NCBI GenBank assembly: GCA_030044775.1
Contig: JASICF010000221.1
Coordinates: forward strand, 1-37,277
DNA from: Candidatus Sulfotelmatobacter sp.
GTDB taxonomy: Bacteria; Acidobacteriota; Terriglobia; Terriglobales; Acidobacteriaceae
Direction: 5' to 3'
Length of the DNA: 37,277 nucleotides
The translations under genes and the position numbers were made by a program. Of the stretch, positions 1 through 11,556 are shown piece by piece. The notes under the pieces are model-generated. The model was given only the letters and a program-made list of their open reading frames with translations, was not told where the DNA came from and made no database searches. Within the stretch, counting starts at the first letter, position 1. Each line of letters starts with the position of its first letter.

Positions 1-272
1 CAACATCTGTGCCCGTGCCGGCGCGAAAAGGCCGACCCACTCTGCTGTATTTCTTCAAACGCGAAAAAGAAACGGGAACGCCGAGTTAGGATTCGCACTC
101 GAACTGTGGAACTGCCGCAACATGCTGACCATATAAGCAACGGCCAGAAAGCCAGAAAACGCGTTGAGTTCGGTCGTGGTCAATAAGCGTAAATCGCCTG
201 ATTTCAATGGTTGACTCCGCGCCTCGCATCTCTCCACTCGAAGAGTCAACGAGTAAGGATTATCCTTGTAGG

Positions 273-2033
273 ATGTGGCCCCGGACAATCGCCATACTTC
301 TTTTCGAATGTGCTGTTTCTCTTGCGCAAGTGGCTGCCAGATCACCTGCTAAGCCTTCACTGAGCATTAACAATCTCTGTTTTGTGGATGAACTGAAGTA
401 TTCGACGATCGAGTCCGCGATTAGCGGGTGCAGCGGAACGGGCGTTGTTGTTATCCCTCCAACATACGCTGGATCGGACTCACCGGAGAATCACAATGGC
501 GTTCCTTTGTGGGATTTTCGTCATTCGGTTCGGCCGGAGGGATTCACCCCGGTCACCGATTTCGGCGCGAAGGGCGACGCCGCAAGCGGAGCCGACGGAA
601 CAAGTGAAGAAGGCTCTACTGCATTTACCGTAACTTCCGGGTCATTCAGAGCAGGCACGGATGAAGGCAAAACCATCGTCATTACTGGGGCGGGCCCTGA
701 CAATGCATCTTTGGCGACAACTATCACATCCGTGAAAAGCTCCAATCGTGTCATCCTGGCGACGGCGGCGGGCTTTACCGCAACCGGGCTGACTTATTGG
801 TATGGAACGGAGAATACCGGAGCCTTTCAGTCCGCCTATAACTCAATGAAGCCGCTGTTCCTGCCCGCCGGGAAATTCCTGATGATCGGCACGGTGAAGG
901 GATCGACTCCATTGGTTCTGACGGGATTGGGAGAACAGTCCACAATCATTGACGATGGGACGGTCTTTTACATTCGCGGGGGCGGGGGCAATTTCTTCAA
1001 CAACTTCCGCATGCAGGCAGCCACCAGACTCACGCCGGTGGCTCCCAACGATTTCCCGACTCCATATGCAGGCACGCCGGTAGCGCTAGACCGCATTGGC
1101 CAGGGTATCGGATATCAGCCTGACTTGGATGATGTAGATGTTTGGTCCAAGGTGTCAAAGCAACAGCAATCCCAACAAGTAGGACCGGGAATACTTGCGG
1201 TTTCCGATGCGACCCACATTTACCGGATTACCGGAGACCTGATTTCGATTCTGCTATATGACGTGCAGTTCTCCGAAGTGGCACTGTGCGATTTCCGGGG
1301 GGGCAAGAATTTCGTGGCTGGTATCGCTCTATGGCACACGCCTCACAATGGCCGAACGAACAAGCAAGATACGATCCACGACAACCACGTCCGATACGCC
1401 AGCTACAGTGGAATCGCTTGGGCGGGTTCTGAAAACGTCTCCATTCTTCACAACCAGACAGAAAACAATGGAGAGAGCGGGCTGAAGAACTGTTCCAGCC
1501 GCGACGAAACCTATAATACACAGGTGCAAGTCATCGGAAATCAGACACAACACAATCATTACGACGGGCTTGATTTATCGGAGGATTACCCACACAAGGA
1601 CAAGCAGCGGGCCTCATCGATCGTGTCCGGAAACACCAGCAACTTCAATGATCGTACAGGGACCTATACCGATGGCCTGGGATGGACGCTGACGAACAAT
1701 ACCTTCGAGGGCAATGGCCTCAGCGGCATGGCGCTGGATGTTTCCGATAGCGTGATCTCGGGAAATATTCTGGAGAACAACAATACGCTGCACGAACGGT
1801 TCTCTCACCAGATGTTAATCGGGACGAGTACGGCCAGCCAGAACAACATAGTTGAACGCAATCGGATCATGGGCCCTGCTGCGGCTGGGGCTGCGATTCT
1901 GTGCACGGCACGGTCTACCGGCAATAAGTTCAATGACAATGCTGCTACGGGAGGAGCAATCTTCGACTTCAGAGCAGCTCCAGCTGAATCTAGCGGAAAC
2001 TCCGACAGTAACGGGCCGTATCCTGACAAATGA
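273..2033 (+). CDS. Exported right-handed beta-helix (pectate-lyase-like) protein
   Basis: Predicted exported protein of about 586 residues. The chosen ATG opens directly onto a hydrophobic segment (MWPRTIAILLFECAVSLAQ) that looks like a signal peptide, and an AAGGA lies about a dozen bases upstream. A longer frame from 207 would put 22 polar residues before it. Near residue 96 is TDFGAKGD, the motif that typically opens pectate-lyase-3/tailspike-type beta-helix domains. The second half is rich in Asn/Gly/Ser turns spaced like helix rungs (NTSNFND, NNTFEGNGLSG, NILENNNT). The family includes polysaccharide lyases, hydrolases and epimerases acting outside the cytoplasm; I cannot assign a substrate or catalytic residues. 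No operon partner: the next gene is 240 bp downstream and functionally unrelated. Family confidence is good, enzymatic activity unknown. Confidence 0.8.
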   Translation: MWPRTIAILLFECAVSLAQVAARSPAKPSLSINNLCFVDELKYSTIESAISGCSGTGVVVIPPTYAGSDSPENHNGVPLWDFRHSVRPEGFTPVTDFGAKGDAASGADGTSEEGSTAFTVTSGSFRAGTDEGKTIVITGAGPDNASLATTITSVKSSNRVILATAAGFTATGLTYWYGTENTGAFQSAYNSMKPLFLPAGKFLMIGTVKGSTPLVLTGLGEQSTIIDDGTVFYIRGGGGNFFNNFRMQAATRLTPVAPNDFPTPYAGTPVALDRIGQGIGYQPDLDDVDVWSKVSKQQQSQQVGPGILAVSDATHIYRITGDLISILLYDVQFSEVALCDFRGGKNFVAGIALWHTPHNGRTNKQDTIHDNHVRYASYSGIAWAGSENVSILHNQTENNGESGLKNCSSRDETYNTQVQVIGNQTQHNHYDGLDLSEDYPHKDKQRASSIVSGNTSNFNDRTGTYTDGLGWTLTNNTFEGNGLSGMALDVSDSVISGNILENNNTLHERFSHQMLIGTSTASQNNIVERNRIMGPAAAGAAILCTARSTGNKFNDNAATGGAIFDFRAAPAESSGNSDSNGPYPDK

Positions 2034-2193
2034 GCAGGCTTCTTTAAGGGATTTATTCAGAAGCGGGGTCTAAGTTCGCATATCGGACCGTCCTTTTAGC
2101 CACCATTGCCGAAAAATCCCGATTTCCTTCATTGAGGGTCGATGAGTGTAATCGCCTGAAGGCCCCTCAGGGCCCGGATGGCCTGCCAATCGC

Positions 2194-2199
2194 TATAAT
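2194..2199 (+). promoter_or_regulatory. Candidate -10 box upstream of metH
   Basis: A perfect TATAAT lies 74 bp before the methionine synthase start, just after a short GGCCC-CTCA-GGGCC hairpin (2161-2174). No good -35 hexamer sits 16-18 bp upstream, so this is only a candidate promoter. The leader between it and the ATG contains a possible small pseudoknot (GGC-UUAG ... GCC-CUAA, 2206-2235). Confidence 0.3.
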
Positions 2200-2273
2200 G
2201 AATAAGGCTTAGTCCCCGGAATGCGGCCCAGCTAAAGGCCGAATCGAAGCCTCCTCCAAGTCATCAATAAGAC

Positions 2274-3406
2274 ATGAAAAAAGCCCATCAGCATCCTCTG
2301 GAAAAGATCCTCGACAATCGTATTGCCATCATCGATGGAGCGATGGGCACGACGATTCGGACTTACGGGATGAAGGAACTGGATATCCGTGGGCTCCGGT
2401 TCAAGGACGCGCCGAAAAGTCTCTTAAACGATGGTGACCTGTTCTCCCTGACGAAGGCAGAAATGATTGGAGACATCCATCGCCGGTTTCTCGAAGCGGG
2501 AGCGGACATCATCGAGACGAACACGTTCGGAGCCACGAGCATCGCCCAGAGCGAGTTTTTTGTGGAGGATCCGCGGGAACACGGCGGCCGAAAGGATCCT
2601 GAGTTTTACCAGAAGATTATCGACGACACGTTTCTCAGCGAGTTGACCTGGGATATCAATGAGCAATCGGCGCAGCTGTGCCGCGAATGGGCTGATCGGG
2701 TTGCAAACGCGACCTCGCGCGCGCGATTTGTGGCAGGAGCGATCGGACCGCTCACGGTTTCTCTTTCGAACTCACCGGATGCCGATGACCCGGGATTTCG
2801 GGTTGTCAGCTTCGATCAGGTGAGAACCGCTTACGCGCTCCAGGTGCGCGCTCTCATCGCTGGCGGTGTAGATGTGCTTCTGGTCGAGACCGTCTTCGAC
2901 TCTCTTAACGCCAAAGCGGCCCTTGTCGCAATCCGCGAAGTGTTCGAGAGGGATGGAAAAGAGCTGCCGATTATGATCTCGGCAGCGGTGGGACGGGGCG
3001 GCGAAACGATGATTTCGGGCCAAACGACGGAGGCCTTCTGGAACGCGGTGCGGCACGTTAAGCCGCTATCGGTGGGCCTCAACTGCTCGCTCGGTCCCGA
3101 ACCTATGTATCCGTTTCTGGAGGAACTTTCGCAGAAGGCGGACGTGGCAATCTCGTGTTATCCAAATGCCGGGCTGCCCAATCCCTTGTCGGAGACCGGC
3201 TTTGATTTGCAGCCGCAGGACATGGCCCGTTATCTCGGCGATTTTGCCCGGGGAGGGTTGATCAACATCGCAGGCGGCTGCTGCGGAAACACTCCTGAGC
3301 ATATAGCGGCGATCGCGAAAGCGCTCGAGGGCGCCGCTCCGCGAAGATTTGGGAATCGACTCAATGAAGTGTCTTTCGCGCGGCAAGGCGAGATCGAGAG
3401 TCGAGT

Positions 3407-3410
<4 letters not shown>
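2274..3410 (+). CDS. metH: Methionine synthase, homocysteine-binding module (split MetH, N-terminal part)
   Basis: Homocysteine S-methyltransferase domain of cobalamin-dependent methionine synthase, 378 residues and cytoplasmic. It activates homocysteine as a zinc thiolate for methylation by methylcobalamin. Visible hallmarks are IIDGAMGTTI near the N terminus, GADIIETNTFGAT, and the three zinc-ligand cysteines: Cys271 in GLNCSLGP and Cys336/Cys337 in GGCCGNTP. In E. coli this module is the first ~350 residues of one ~1227-aa polypeptide; here it is a free-standing gene ending just after the barrel. Its TGA overlaps the next gene's GTG in a GTGA arrangement, so the two halves are almost certainly translationally coupled and form one enzyme. 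The only ATG in place is used; I see no strong Shine-Dalgarno before it. Confidence 0.93.
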
Positions 3411-6136
<2,726 letters not shown>

Positions 6137-6370
6137 ACCCGAATTCCAGATCGGCGGCCTAAAACGAGATGCCTCAATTTGATCGTGCGGAGCCTCTGCA
6201 AATGTATAGCTCCGCGAAACCAAGCGCGCCGGCGTTCGGATTGCTCCACTGGTGTTCGCCGTGGAACGGGAGCAATCGAGATTTGTTAGAACTCGATTTG
6301 CTGGCGCGCACGGTGTCAAACTGCCTGGAGTCCCCTTATCTCCTCTAGCGGTTGCGGGAGGTTTTTGCCG

Positions 6371-6592
6371 CTAGGAAGACGGCGCACTGACCTCGATATC
6401 GGCATCCCTCCAGAGAACTTCCCTGTCTGCCAAGGCCACAATGTAGGCCATGACTTCGTTCTTTCCTTCGCGGGGAAGAAGGTCGGAGTATACGCGGACA
6501 ATTTCGCCGCGCTCTTTCGTTGCCGGGTTGTGAACGATCTCTCCAACCTGGAAGCGTCTCCTGGCCGCAACTAACGTCCGTTTCCTGCTCAC
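6371..6592 (-). CDS. Small conserved-looking protein, unknown function
   Basis: A 73-residue protein I do not recognise. I chose the GTG start because a GAGGA lies eight bases upstream; a longer frame reaches 6661 but has no such site. The sequence opens with a basic stretch (SRKRTLVAARRR), followed by a compact region with alternating hydrophobic and charged residues (FQVGEIVHNPATKERGEIVRVY) that could be a small beta-barrel of SH3 or KOW type, and ends acidic. It stands alone: metH ends about 230 bp away in the opposite orientation, and the upstream side is a repeat-rich noncoding stretch. The balanced composition and good ribosome-binding site support a real gene; function is unknown. Confidence 0.5.
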   Translation of the reverse strand: MSRKRTLVAARRRFQVGEIVHNPATKERGEIVRVYSDLLPREGKNEVMAYIVALADREVLWRDADIEVSAPSS

Positions 6593-7133
6593 AACTAAAA
6601 TCCTCGACCTGTTGACACCGGACACTTTGTGACGCAAAATCCCGGTTTGTGGGCGGGCCACCCCCTGCGCCCGTAGGGTTAACCGAACACGCGGATCGCC
6701 AGTAGGGCAACCGAAAACGGCCCCGTCAAGAGCCTAGGTCTTGATGGGGAGGGACCCGAGCCCGCCCACCGTTCATCTTTCTAAAGCCAGCTGGTTTGCG
6801 ACCGTGAAGCACATCACTGGGGATTGTGATGTTTGTCAATCCAAAGACATGATTGCGATTTCTTGTTTGCGCACTAAAATAGGGGGTGCGATTGCCTTCC
6901 ATGCCGGGAGGGCGCAATGTCTTTACTTGATGTTGTGGTTGCCAAAAAACGAATCGCTTCCTCCTCGAAGCACTTGAACAGAGTGAGCCGGGTGTTGTAT
7001 GAATTGCGCATCTTTCTTCCTGAGATTTAGCAGAAATCGAGCCGGGCCGAACAGCGTCAAAGTAGGACATTTTTCGAATCCCAAAGAACGCGGATCGGTG
7101 TAATTCATCCGCAGGTCATCAACAGGGAGCGGT
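6593..7133. other. 541-bp intergenic region with nested inverted repeats
   Basis: No convincing coding sequence. The first 180 bp contain a nested inverted repeat (listed separately), two imperfect direct copies of GTAGGG..AACCGAA.ACG near 6676 and 6702, and a GTTGACACCGGACACTTTGTGAC stretch reminiscent of insertion-sequence ends. The remainder is more AT-rich and leads into the downstream regulator, whose GGGAG ribosome-binding site lies just before its ATG. I found no clear -35/-10 pair. Confidence 0.4.
6649..6769. repeat. Nested inverted repeat (structured noncoding element)
   Basis: The outer arms GTGGGCGGGC (6649-6658) and GCCCGCCCAC (6760-6769) are perfectly complementary over 10 bp. 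Inside is a second hairpin, CCCCGTCAAGA (6721-6731) with TCTTGATGGGG (6739-6749): 11 bp with one G-U pair and a 7-nt loop. Neither hairpin is followed by a T run, so it is not a simple terminator. It could be a MITE-like or insertion-sequence remnant, or a structured RNA. Confidence 0.45.
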
Positions 7134-7589
7134 ATGAAGCTTTTGAATGGCTGGAAGGAAATTGCGGATCATCTCCGTCTTACAGTGCGTACGGCGCAGC
7201 GATGGGAACAGCTGGGCCTTCCCGTCCGCCGGATATCGCAGAGCTTATGCAGCCCGGTCGTGGCCATTCCGGATGAGATCGAGTTGTGGACCCGAACCCG
7301 CAACCTAAAAACCGGCGCCGCGCTGCTGGTATCGAACAAATTTCTTGTGACTCGCCTGGCCGAATCGCGGGAAACGCACTCGAAAACGCGACACGAGACG
7401 CGAACACTGCTCGGCGAATTAGGCGCCCTGGGTCTTGAACAGCAAAGGCTGTTGTCGCTTATCCAGGCGAACTTGGCCTGGCGCCTCCCATCGCTGGAAA
7501 AGAAAAGCCGCTCTTCACGCGCGGCCCCGTGGCATGGTTTTCCTGTTGCCCCACGGAATGCGGACCGTGATGTCTTTGTCAGACTATAA
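7134..7589 (+). CDS. Single-domain helix-turn-helix regulator
   Basis: A 151-residue predicted DNA-binding protein. Residues 5-40 (GWKEIADHLRLTVRTAQRWE followed by GLPVRR) form a MerR/excisionase-like helix-turn-helix. The C-terminal two thirds is helical and charged, with no recognisable ligand domain, so it probably serves for dimerisation or partner binding. A close architectural relative of the same predicted length is encoded at 10786-11241 on the other strand; the two flank the CheB-CheR fusion gene. A GGGAG sits four bases before the ATG. The fusion gene begins about 55 bp downstream in the same direction, so the two may be co-transcribed. DNA targets are unknown. Confidence 0.75.
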   Translation: MKLLNGWKEIADHLRLTVRTAQRWEQLGLPVRRISQSLCSPVVAIPDEIELWTRTRNLKTGAALLVSNKFLVTRLAESRETHSKTRHETRTLLGELGALGLEQQRLLSLIQANLAWRLPSLEKKSRSSRAAPWHGFPVAPRNADRDVFVRL

Positions 7590-7643
7590 TTGACTGTTCC
7601 AAAATCGTGTTTTTCTTCTTTCGGGAGTCCTGGGAATACTTGC

Positions 7644-10284
7644 ATGCCGGGAGCGACGAAAAAATCGGCCAAGCGTCGGCGCTCCGTCGAACCGCGCAAG
7701 AATCGCGGCAATTCAAATCGTAGTCCTTCAAATCACACACCCTTGATTCGCGCCACCTTCCCGCTCGTGGCCATCGGCGCTTCCGCGGGGGGGGCTCGAA
7801 GCTTTCAGCAATCTGCTGCGTGCTTTACCGCCCGAACCGGGCGTGGCCCTCATCTTTATTCCACACCTCGATCCCACGCACGAAAGTGCGATGGTGGAGC
7901 TGTTGTCCCGCACCACCCGCTTGCCCGTCTTCCAGGCGGCGGAAGGCACCCAGGTAGCCTGTAACTGCCTGTATGTTTTGCCGCCGAATTCCGACATGCG
8001 GATCGCCGACGGCATCTTGCATCTGCTGCGCCGGGAAGCCGGCCGCGGCCAGCATATGCCGATCGACACGTTTTTCCGCTCCCTCGCCGAGGATCAGACC
8101 TCGAACGCCATCGGCGTGATTCTCTCCGGCACCGCCAACGACGGCACGCTTGGCCTGCTTGCCATCAAGAACAACGGCGGCATCACTCTTGCGCAGGATA
8201 GCGACTCCGCCAAGTACGATGGCATGCCGCACAGCGCCACGGCGGCGGGGGTGGTTGACTTTGTCCTTCCTCCCGACCGCATCGCGCAGGAACTGATCCG
8301 CATCCAGAAGCAGCCCTTGACGGAAAAGGGCAAAGACACGTTCGACGGCAATGAGCGCCTGTTGAAGGAAGTCTTCCGCTTGCTGAAAAACGTCAGCAAG
8401 GTTGATTTCATCGACTACAAGATCGCCACCATTCGGCGGCGCATTCTGCGGCGCATGAGCATCAACCGCGTGGAAGAACTCGGCGATTACGTGAAGCTGC
8501 TTCACCGCAATCCGCAGGAGATCGAAGCTCTCTACCGCGACGTGCTGATCAACGTCACCAGTTTCTTTCGCAATCCCGAAGTTTTCGAAGGTTTGCGCGA
8601 ATTTGTGTATCCGAAAATCCTCGCCAACCGGTCATCTTCCGAGCCGATCCGCGTCTGGGTTCCGGGCTGCTCGACGGGCGAAGAAACCTACTCGCACGCC
8701 ATCTCTCTGGTCGAGACGCTTTCCGAAATGCGTCTGGAAGTGCCGGTGCAGATTTTCGGCACCGATCTCAGCGAAAGCGCCATTCAGCGCGCCCGCGCCG
8801 GCGTGTACAAGGAAAGTATCGCCAACGAAGTTTCCGAAGTTCGCCTGCGCCGTTTCTTCCATAAGGCGAACGGCGGCTACCAGATCTCCAAGTCGATTCG
8901 CGACATGTGCGTGTTCGCGCGCCAAAACGTTTTCAGCGATCCGCCGTTTTCCCGCATGGACCTGATCAGTTGCCGCAATGTTCTGATTTACCTGAGCCCG
9001 ATCCTGCAGAAGAAAGTGATTCCCATTTTCCACTATGCCTTGAAGCCAAACGGATTCCTGCTGGTGGGGAGCACGGAGGGTTTGCTGGGCTCGGGTTCGG
9101 AGATCTTCGATCTTGTCGATCGCAAATCGAAAATCTACCAGAAGCGGGCAGTTCCATCTCCGGTCACGTTCGGAATGACGATCAGCGAGGAAGGACCGCG
9201 CGAACCCGGCCGGGAACGGCCGCATCAAGGTGCCAAAGATGAACTGCCGACGAAGACGCCCGCCGACGTGCAACGCGAAGCCGACCGTCTTCTGCTCACC
9301 AAGTACGTTCCCTCCGCCGTGGTGGTGAACGACGATCTTGAAATTGTGCAAAGCCGTGGCCGTACCAACCGCTACTTGGAGCTTCCAACCGGCCGGGCCA
9401 GCCTGAACCTGCTCAAGATGGCGCGTTCCGGCCTCTTGTATGAGTTGCGCGCCCTTATCGAGCACGCCCGGAAGCACGCCGTTCCCGCGTTTAAAGAGAG
9501 AGTAGTCATGGAAGATGCGAACGGCGGCGCCACGGTGCGGCTTGAGGTGATCCCGTTCCGCACCCCGGCGCGCGACCAGCGCCATTTCCTGGTGCTGTTC
9601 GAGGAGATGGAGCACACAACAATTGCCGCTCATGCGAAAGCTCCGCAGCGGACCAGGGGAGTTTCCGAGTTAAAAGATGTACAGATCGCCCAGCTCAAGC
9701 AGGAACTGGCCAGCACCAAGGAATATCTGCAGTCGATCATCGAATCGCAGGAAGCGACCAACGAGGAGTTGCAGTCGGCCAACGAAGAAATTCAGTCGGG
9801 CAATGAAGAACTGCAGAGCACAAACGAAGAATTGCAGACATCGAAAGAAGAGCTGGAATCGGCCAACGAAGAGCTGAACACGGTGAACGAAGAAATCCAG
9901 AATCGCAACCAGCAATTGGCCCAGCTCAGCAACGACCTGCTCAATGTGCTGAACAGCGCAACCATCCCCATTATCATGCTGGGCGAGGACCTGCACATTC
10001 GCCGTTATACTCCCGAAGCCGAGCGCGTTTTCGGCTTCTCCGACAATGATATGGGCAAAGCCCTGACGCACTTGCCCACGAGCCTGCAGATTCCGCAACT
10101 GGAGCGCTGGCTGCTCGACGTGATGCGCGACATCCAGATGCGGACCGAGCAGGTCCAGACGCGGGATGGGAAATCTTACAAGCTCCGCATTACGCCGTAT
10201 CGCACGCTGGAAAATAAGATCGACGGCGTGGTGCTCACTCTATTCGACATCACCGACGTGGTTGGAAAGAATAAAGGGAATTGA
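7644..10284 (+). CDS. CheB-CheR-PAS chemotaxis-type fusion protein, frameshifted in CheB
   Basis: About 879 residues if one frameshift is corrected. In order: CheB methylesterase (VAIGASAGG near residue 47, FIPHLDPTHES, LSGTANDGTLG, i.e. the Ser/His/Asp triad) without a receiver domain; CheR methyltransferase (WVPGCSTGEETYS SAM loop, SCRNVLIYL); seven glutamate-rich heptads of the NEELQSA type (coiled coil, about 707-755); and a terminal PAS domain. In many relatives a histidine kinase follows the PAS; here the protein stops. The frame breaks at a run of eight G (7787-7794). Seven G would give SAGGLEAFSNLLRALPPEPG and continue directly into the 813-aa frame open from 7843. This is either a sequencing or assembly indel or a genuine recent mutation. 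An ATG at 7644 is the likely start. Probably a cytoplasmic sensory regulator rather than a flagellar chemotaxis protein; no other che genes are nearby. Confidence 0.82.
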
Positions 10285-10331
10285 TGGCCGGTGGACGAGC
10301 GGGGAACCGAAAGCCCGCACAAGAAAACAGC

Positions 10332-10667
10332 CTAGAGATCCTCGCCCAAAATTTCCAGCTGCGATTTCAGGCGTTCAAGCGCGGAAGCCAGGAAGAACGC
10401 ATCGGCCTCAGTAAGCGGTATTTTTTGAACAAAGCGCGAAATCATGTCGTAGCCTCTGCGCGCATTCATTCGATTGCGCACTTTCCTGACCTGGTTATCA
10501 TGGCTTTTCAGGGCGATATCCGCGAAGGTTAAGGCAGTCTCCACATCCACTTTGAGAAATTCGGCGCTGGCGCGCTTGAGGTCGGCGTCCGTGGCAAGAA
10601 TCTCGTCAATCGTGGGTTTCTTGGCGGCGAACCTGTAGGCTCGAGCGGCCTTCCTGGACTGAGGCAT
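10332..10667 (-). CDS. Small helical protein, unknown function
   Basis: A 111-residue predicted cytoplasmic protein, almost entirely helix-forming: a basic N terminus (SRKAARAYRFAAKK), then ADLKRASAEFLKVDVETALTFADIAL and a C-terminal amphipathic segment ending acidic. I recognise no domain. The longer frame to 10775 was trimmed to the ATG at MPQSRKAARAY because the extra N-terminal residues look like noncoding translation; no strong Shine-Dalgarno decides it. It lies downstream of a helix-turn-helix regulator gene on the same strand (gap about 118 bp), so the two may be co-transcribed. It converges on the CheB-CheR fusion gene. Confidence 0.55.
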   Translation of the reverse strand: MPQSRKAARAYRFAAKKPTIDEILATDADLKRASAEFLKVDVETALTFADIALKSHDNQVRKVRNRMNARRGYDMISRFVQKIPLTEADAFFLASALERLKSQLEILGEDL

Positions 10668-10785
10668 GGCTGGTCGGATGTCAGCACAAAGAGCGAAGGT
10701 TGCCGGTGAAATACGGAGCGAGCGGACTTCAACGCGCGTGCGGGCGAGGGCGATTAACTCGCCTTCCCAACGCAAGGCTGGCCGA

Positions 10786-11241
10786 TCAGGTCAACCACTG
10801 CTTTGTTTCCCCGATCAAAATCCGCAAGGGAAAACACCCCCCGGTTGGCGGGGGGGGGACACTTTTCAAGTGAATGTTTTCGACGGTCAAATGGAGCGTC
10901 TGCAGCGTGGTCCGCAATTCCTCCCGCAGTTCCATCATCTGGTCGCGGAGGCGCACCATCTCCAGGATGCCCTCCGTAATACCGCGGGCGGGAGCGCGGC
11001 TGTCACTTATTGTCCTGGGCAAAGAAAAAACTCCACGGTAGGGACTTGCCGCAACCCAGGCATCGAGTTCAACTTTTGTGGCGACGACGGCGGCGCGCGA
11101 TTTTGCCGCAGGGCGCCGCACCGGAAGTCCCATCTCGCGCTCGTAGCGTTGCACTGTGCGCACACCTTTGCCGAGATAGCTGGCGATATCTTTCCAGCCA
11201 GCCAGAAACTTGGGTGCTTCTCCCTTTTTGTTCGCAGCCAT
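10786..11241 (-). CDS. Single-domain helix-turn-helix regulator (paralogue of 7134-7589)
   Basis: A 151-residue predicted DNA-binding protein. The HTH (GWKDIASYLGKGVRTVQRYE, then GLPVRRP) is clearly of the same family as the regulator at 7134. Behind it is a helical region (EMVRLRDQMMELREELRTTLQTL) that could be a coiled coil. The ATG at MAANKKGEAPKF is preceded by GAGGG at five bases; upstream codons in the same frame look noncoding. Near the end, a nine-G run on the + strand (10850-10858) encodes VPPPPTGG. This is a likely indel site, so the last ~25 residues may be in the wrong frame. Probably an autoregulator or regulator of the adjacent small gene; targets unknown. Confidence 0.75.
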   Translation of the reverse strand: MAANKKGEAPKFLAGWKDIASYLGKGVRTVQRYEREMGLPVRRPAAKSRAAVVATKVELDAWVAASPYRGVFSLPRTISDSRAPARGITEGILEMVRLRDQMMELREELRTTLQTLHLTVENIHLKSVPPPPTGGCFPLRILIGETKQWLT

Positions 11242-11360
11242 GGGGGCCCTCGAGCAAGAGCGATTGGAACAGCCTTTGTTCGATTCTAGTACCTTCCGCC
11301 GGGAAATGCGAATCGCAACGATTGTTGGCAATGGCTCAGCCTGAATTTCGAATCGTACAA

Positions 11361-11480
11361 GGCGTCATCCCGAAGCGCCCGCGTTCTTACCAGCGGGCCG
11401 AGGGATCTCCCGTGGCACACAGCACCGCAGCGCGAGATCCTTCGCTCCGCCGGAACTACGGCTACGCTCAGGATGACGCC
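11361..11480. repeat. Palindromic GTCATCC/GGATGAC repeat element
   Basis: A 120-bp intergenic imperfect palindrome. GGCGTCATCC at the left end is the exact complement of GGATGACGCC at the right end. Inside, GAGGGATCTC near 11400 mirrors GAGATCCTTCGC near 11431. The GTCATCC...GGATCT vocabulary is that of dispersed palindromic repeats found between genes in many soil bacteria. It fills most of the 315-bp gap 11242-11556, where I see nothing else. Only one copy is in the window, so the repeat status is inferred. Confidence 0.6.
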
Positions 11481-11556
11481 TGTCAACGACGAGCGAAGAT
11501 GCCATCGGAGATTCAAACTGAGCCACTACCCGATTATTCGCGGGACCACGCGCAGC

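Noticed and set aside
55..345. 96-aa open frame on the minus strand at the window start
   Set aside because: Overlaps the start of the beta-helix gene, has no ribosome-binding site and no recognisable features.
2034..2273. Cobalamin riboswitch before metH
   Set aside because: GGATGGCCTGCC resembles part of a B12 box, but the other core elements (AGCCAGGAGACC context, GCCACTG segment) could not be found in order.
6187..6215. GCGGAGC/GCTCCGC inverted repeat after metH as a terminator
   Set aside because: Seven-bp stem with a 15-base loop and no T run.
6741..6977. 78-aa open frame between the small minus gene and the HTH gene
   Set aside because: Composition looks random, no Shine-Dalgarno, and it begins in the inverted-repeat region.
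8632..9633. 333-aa minus-strand frame opposite CheR
   Set aside because: Antisense shadow of the CheR coding sequence, His/Gly/Arg-rich as expected for the reverse of GC-rich coding DNA.
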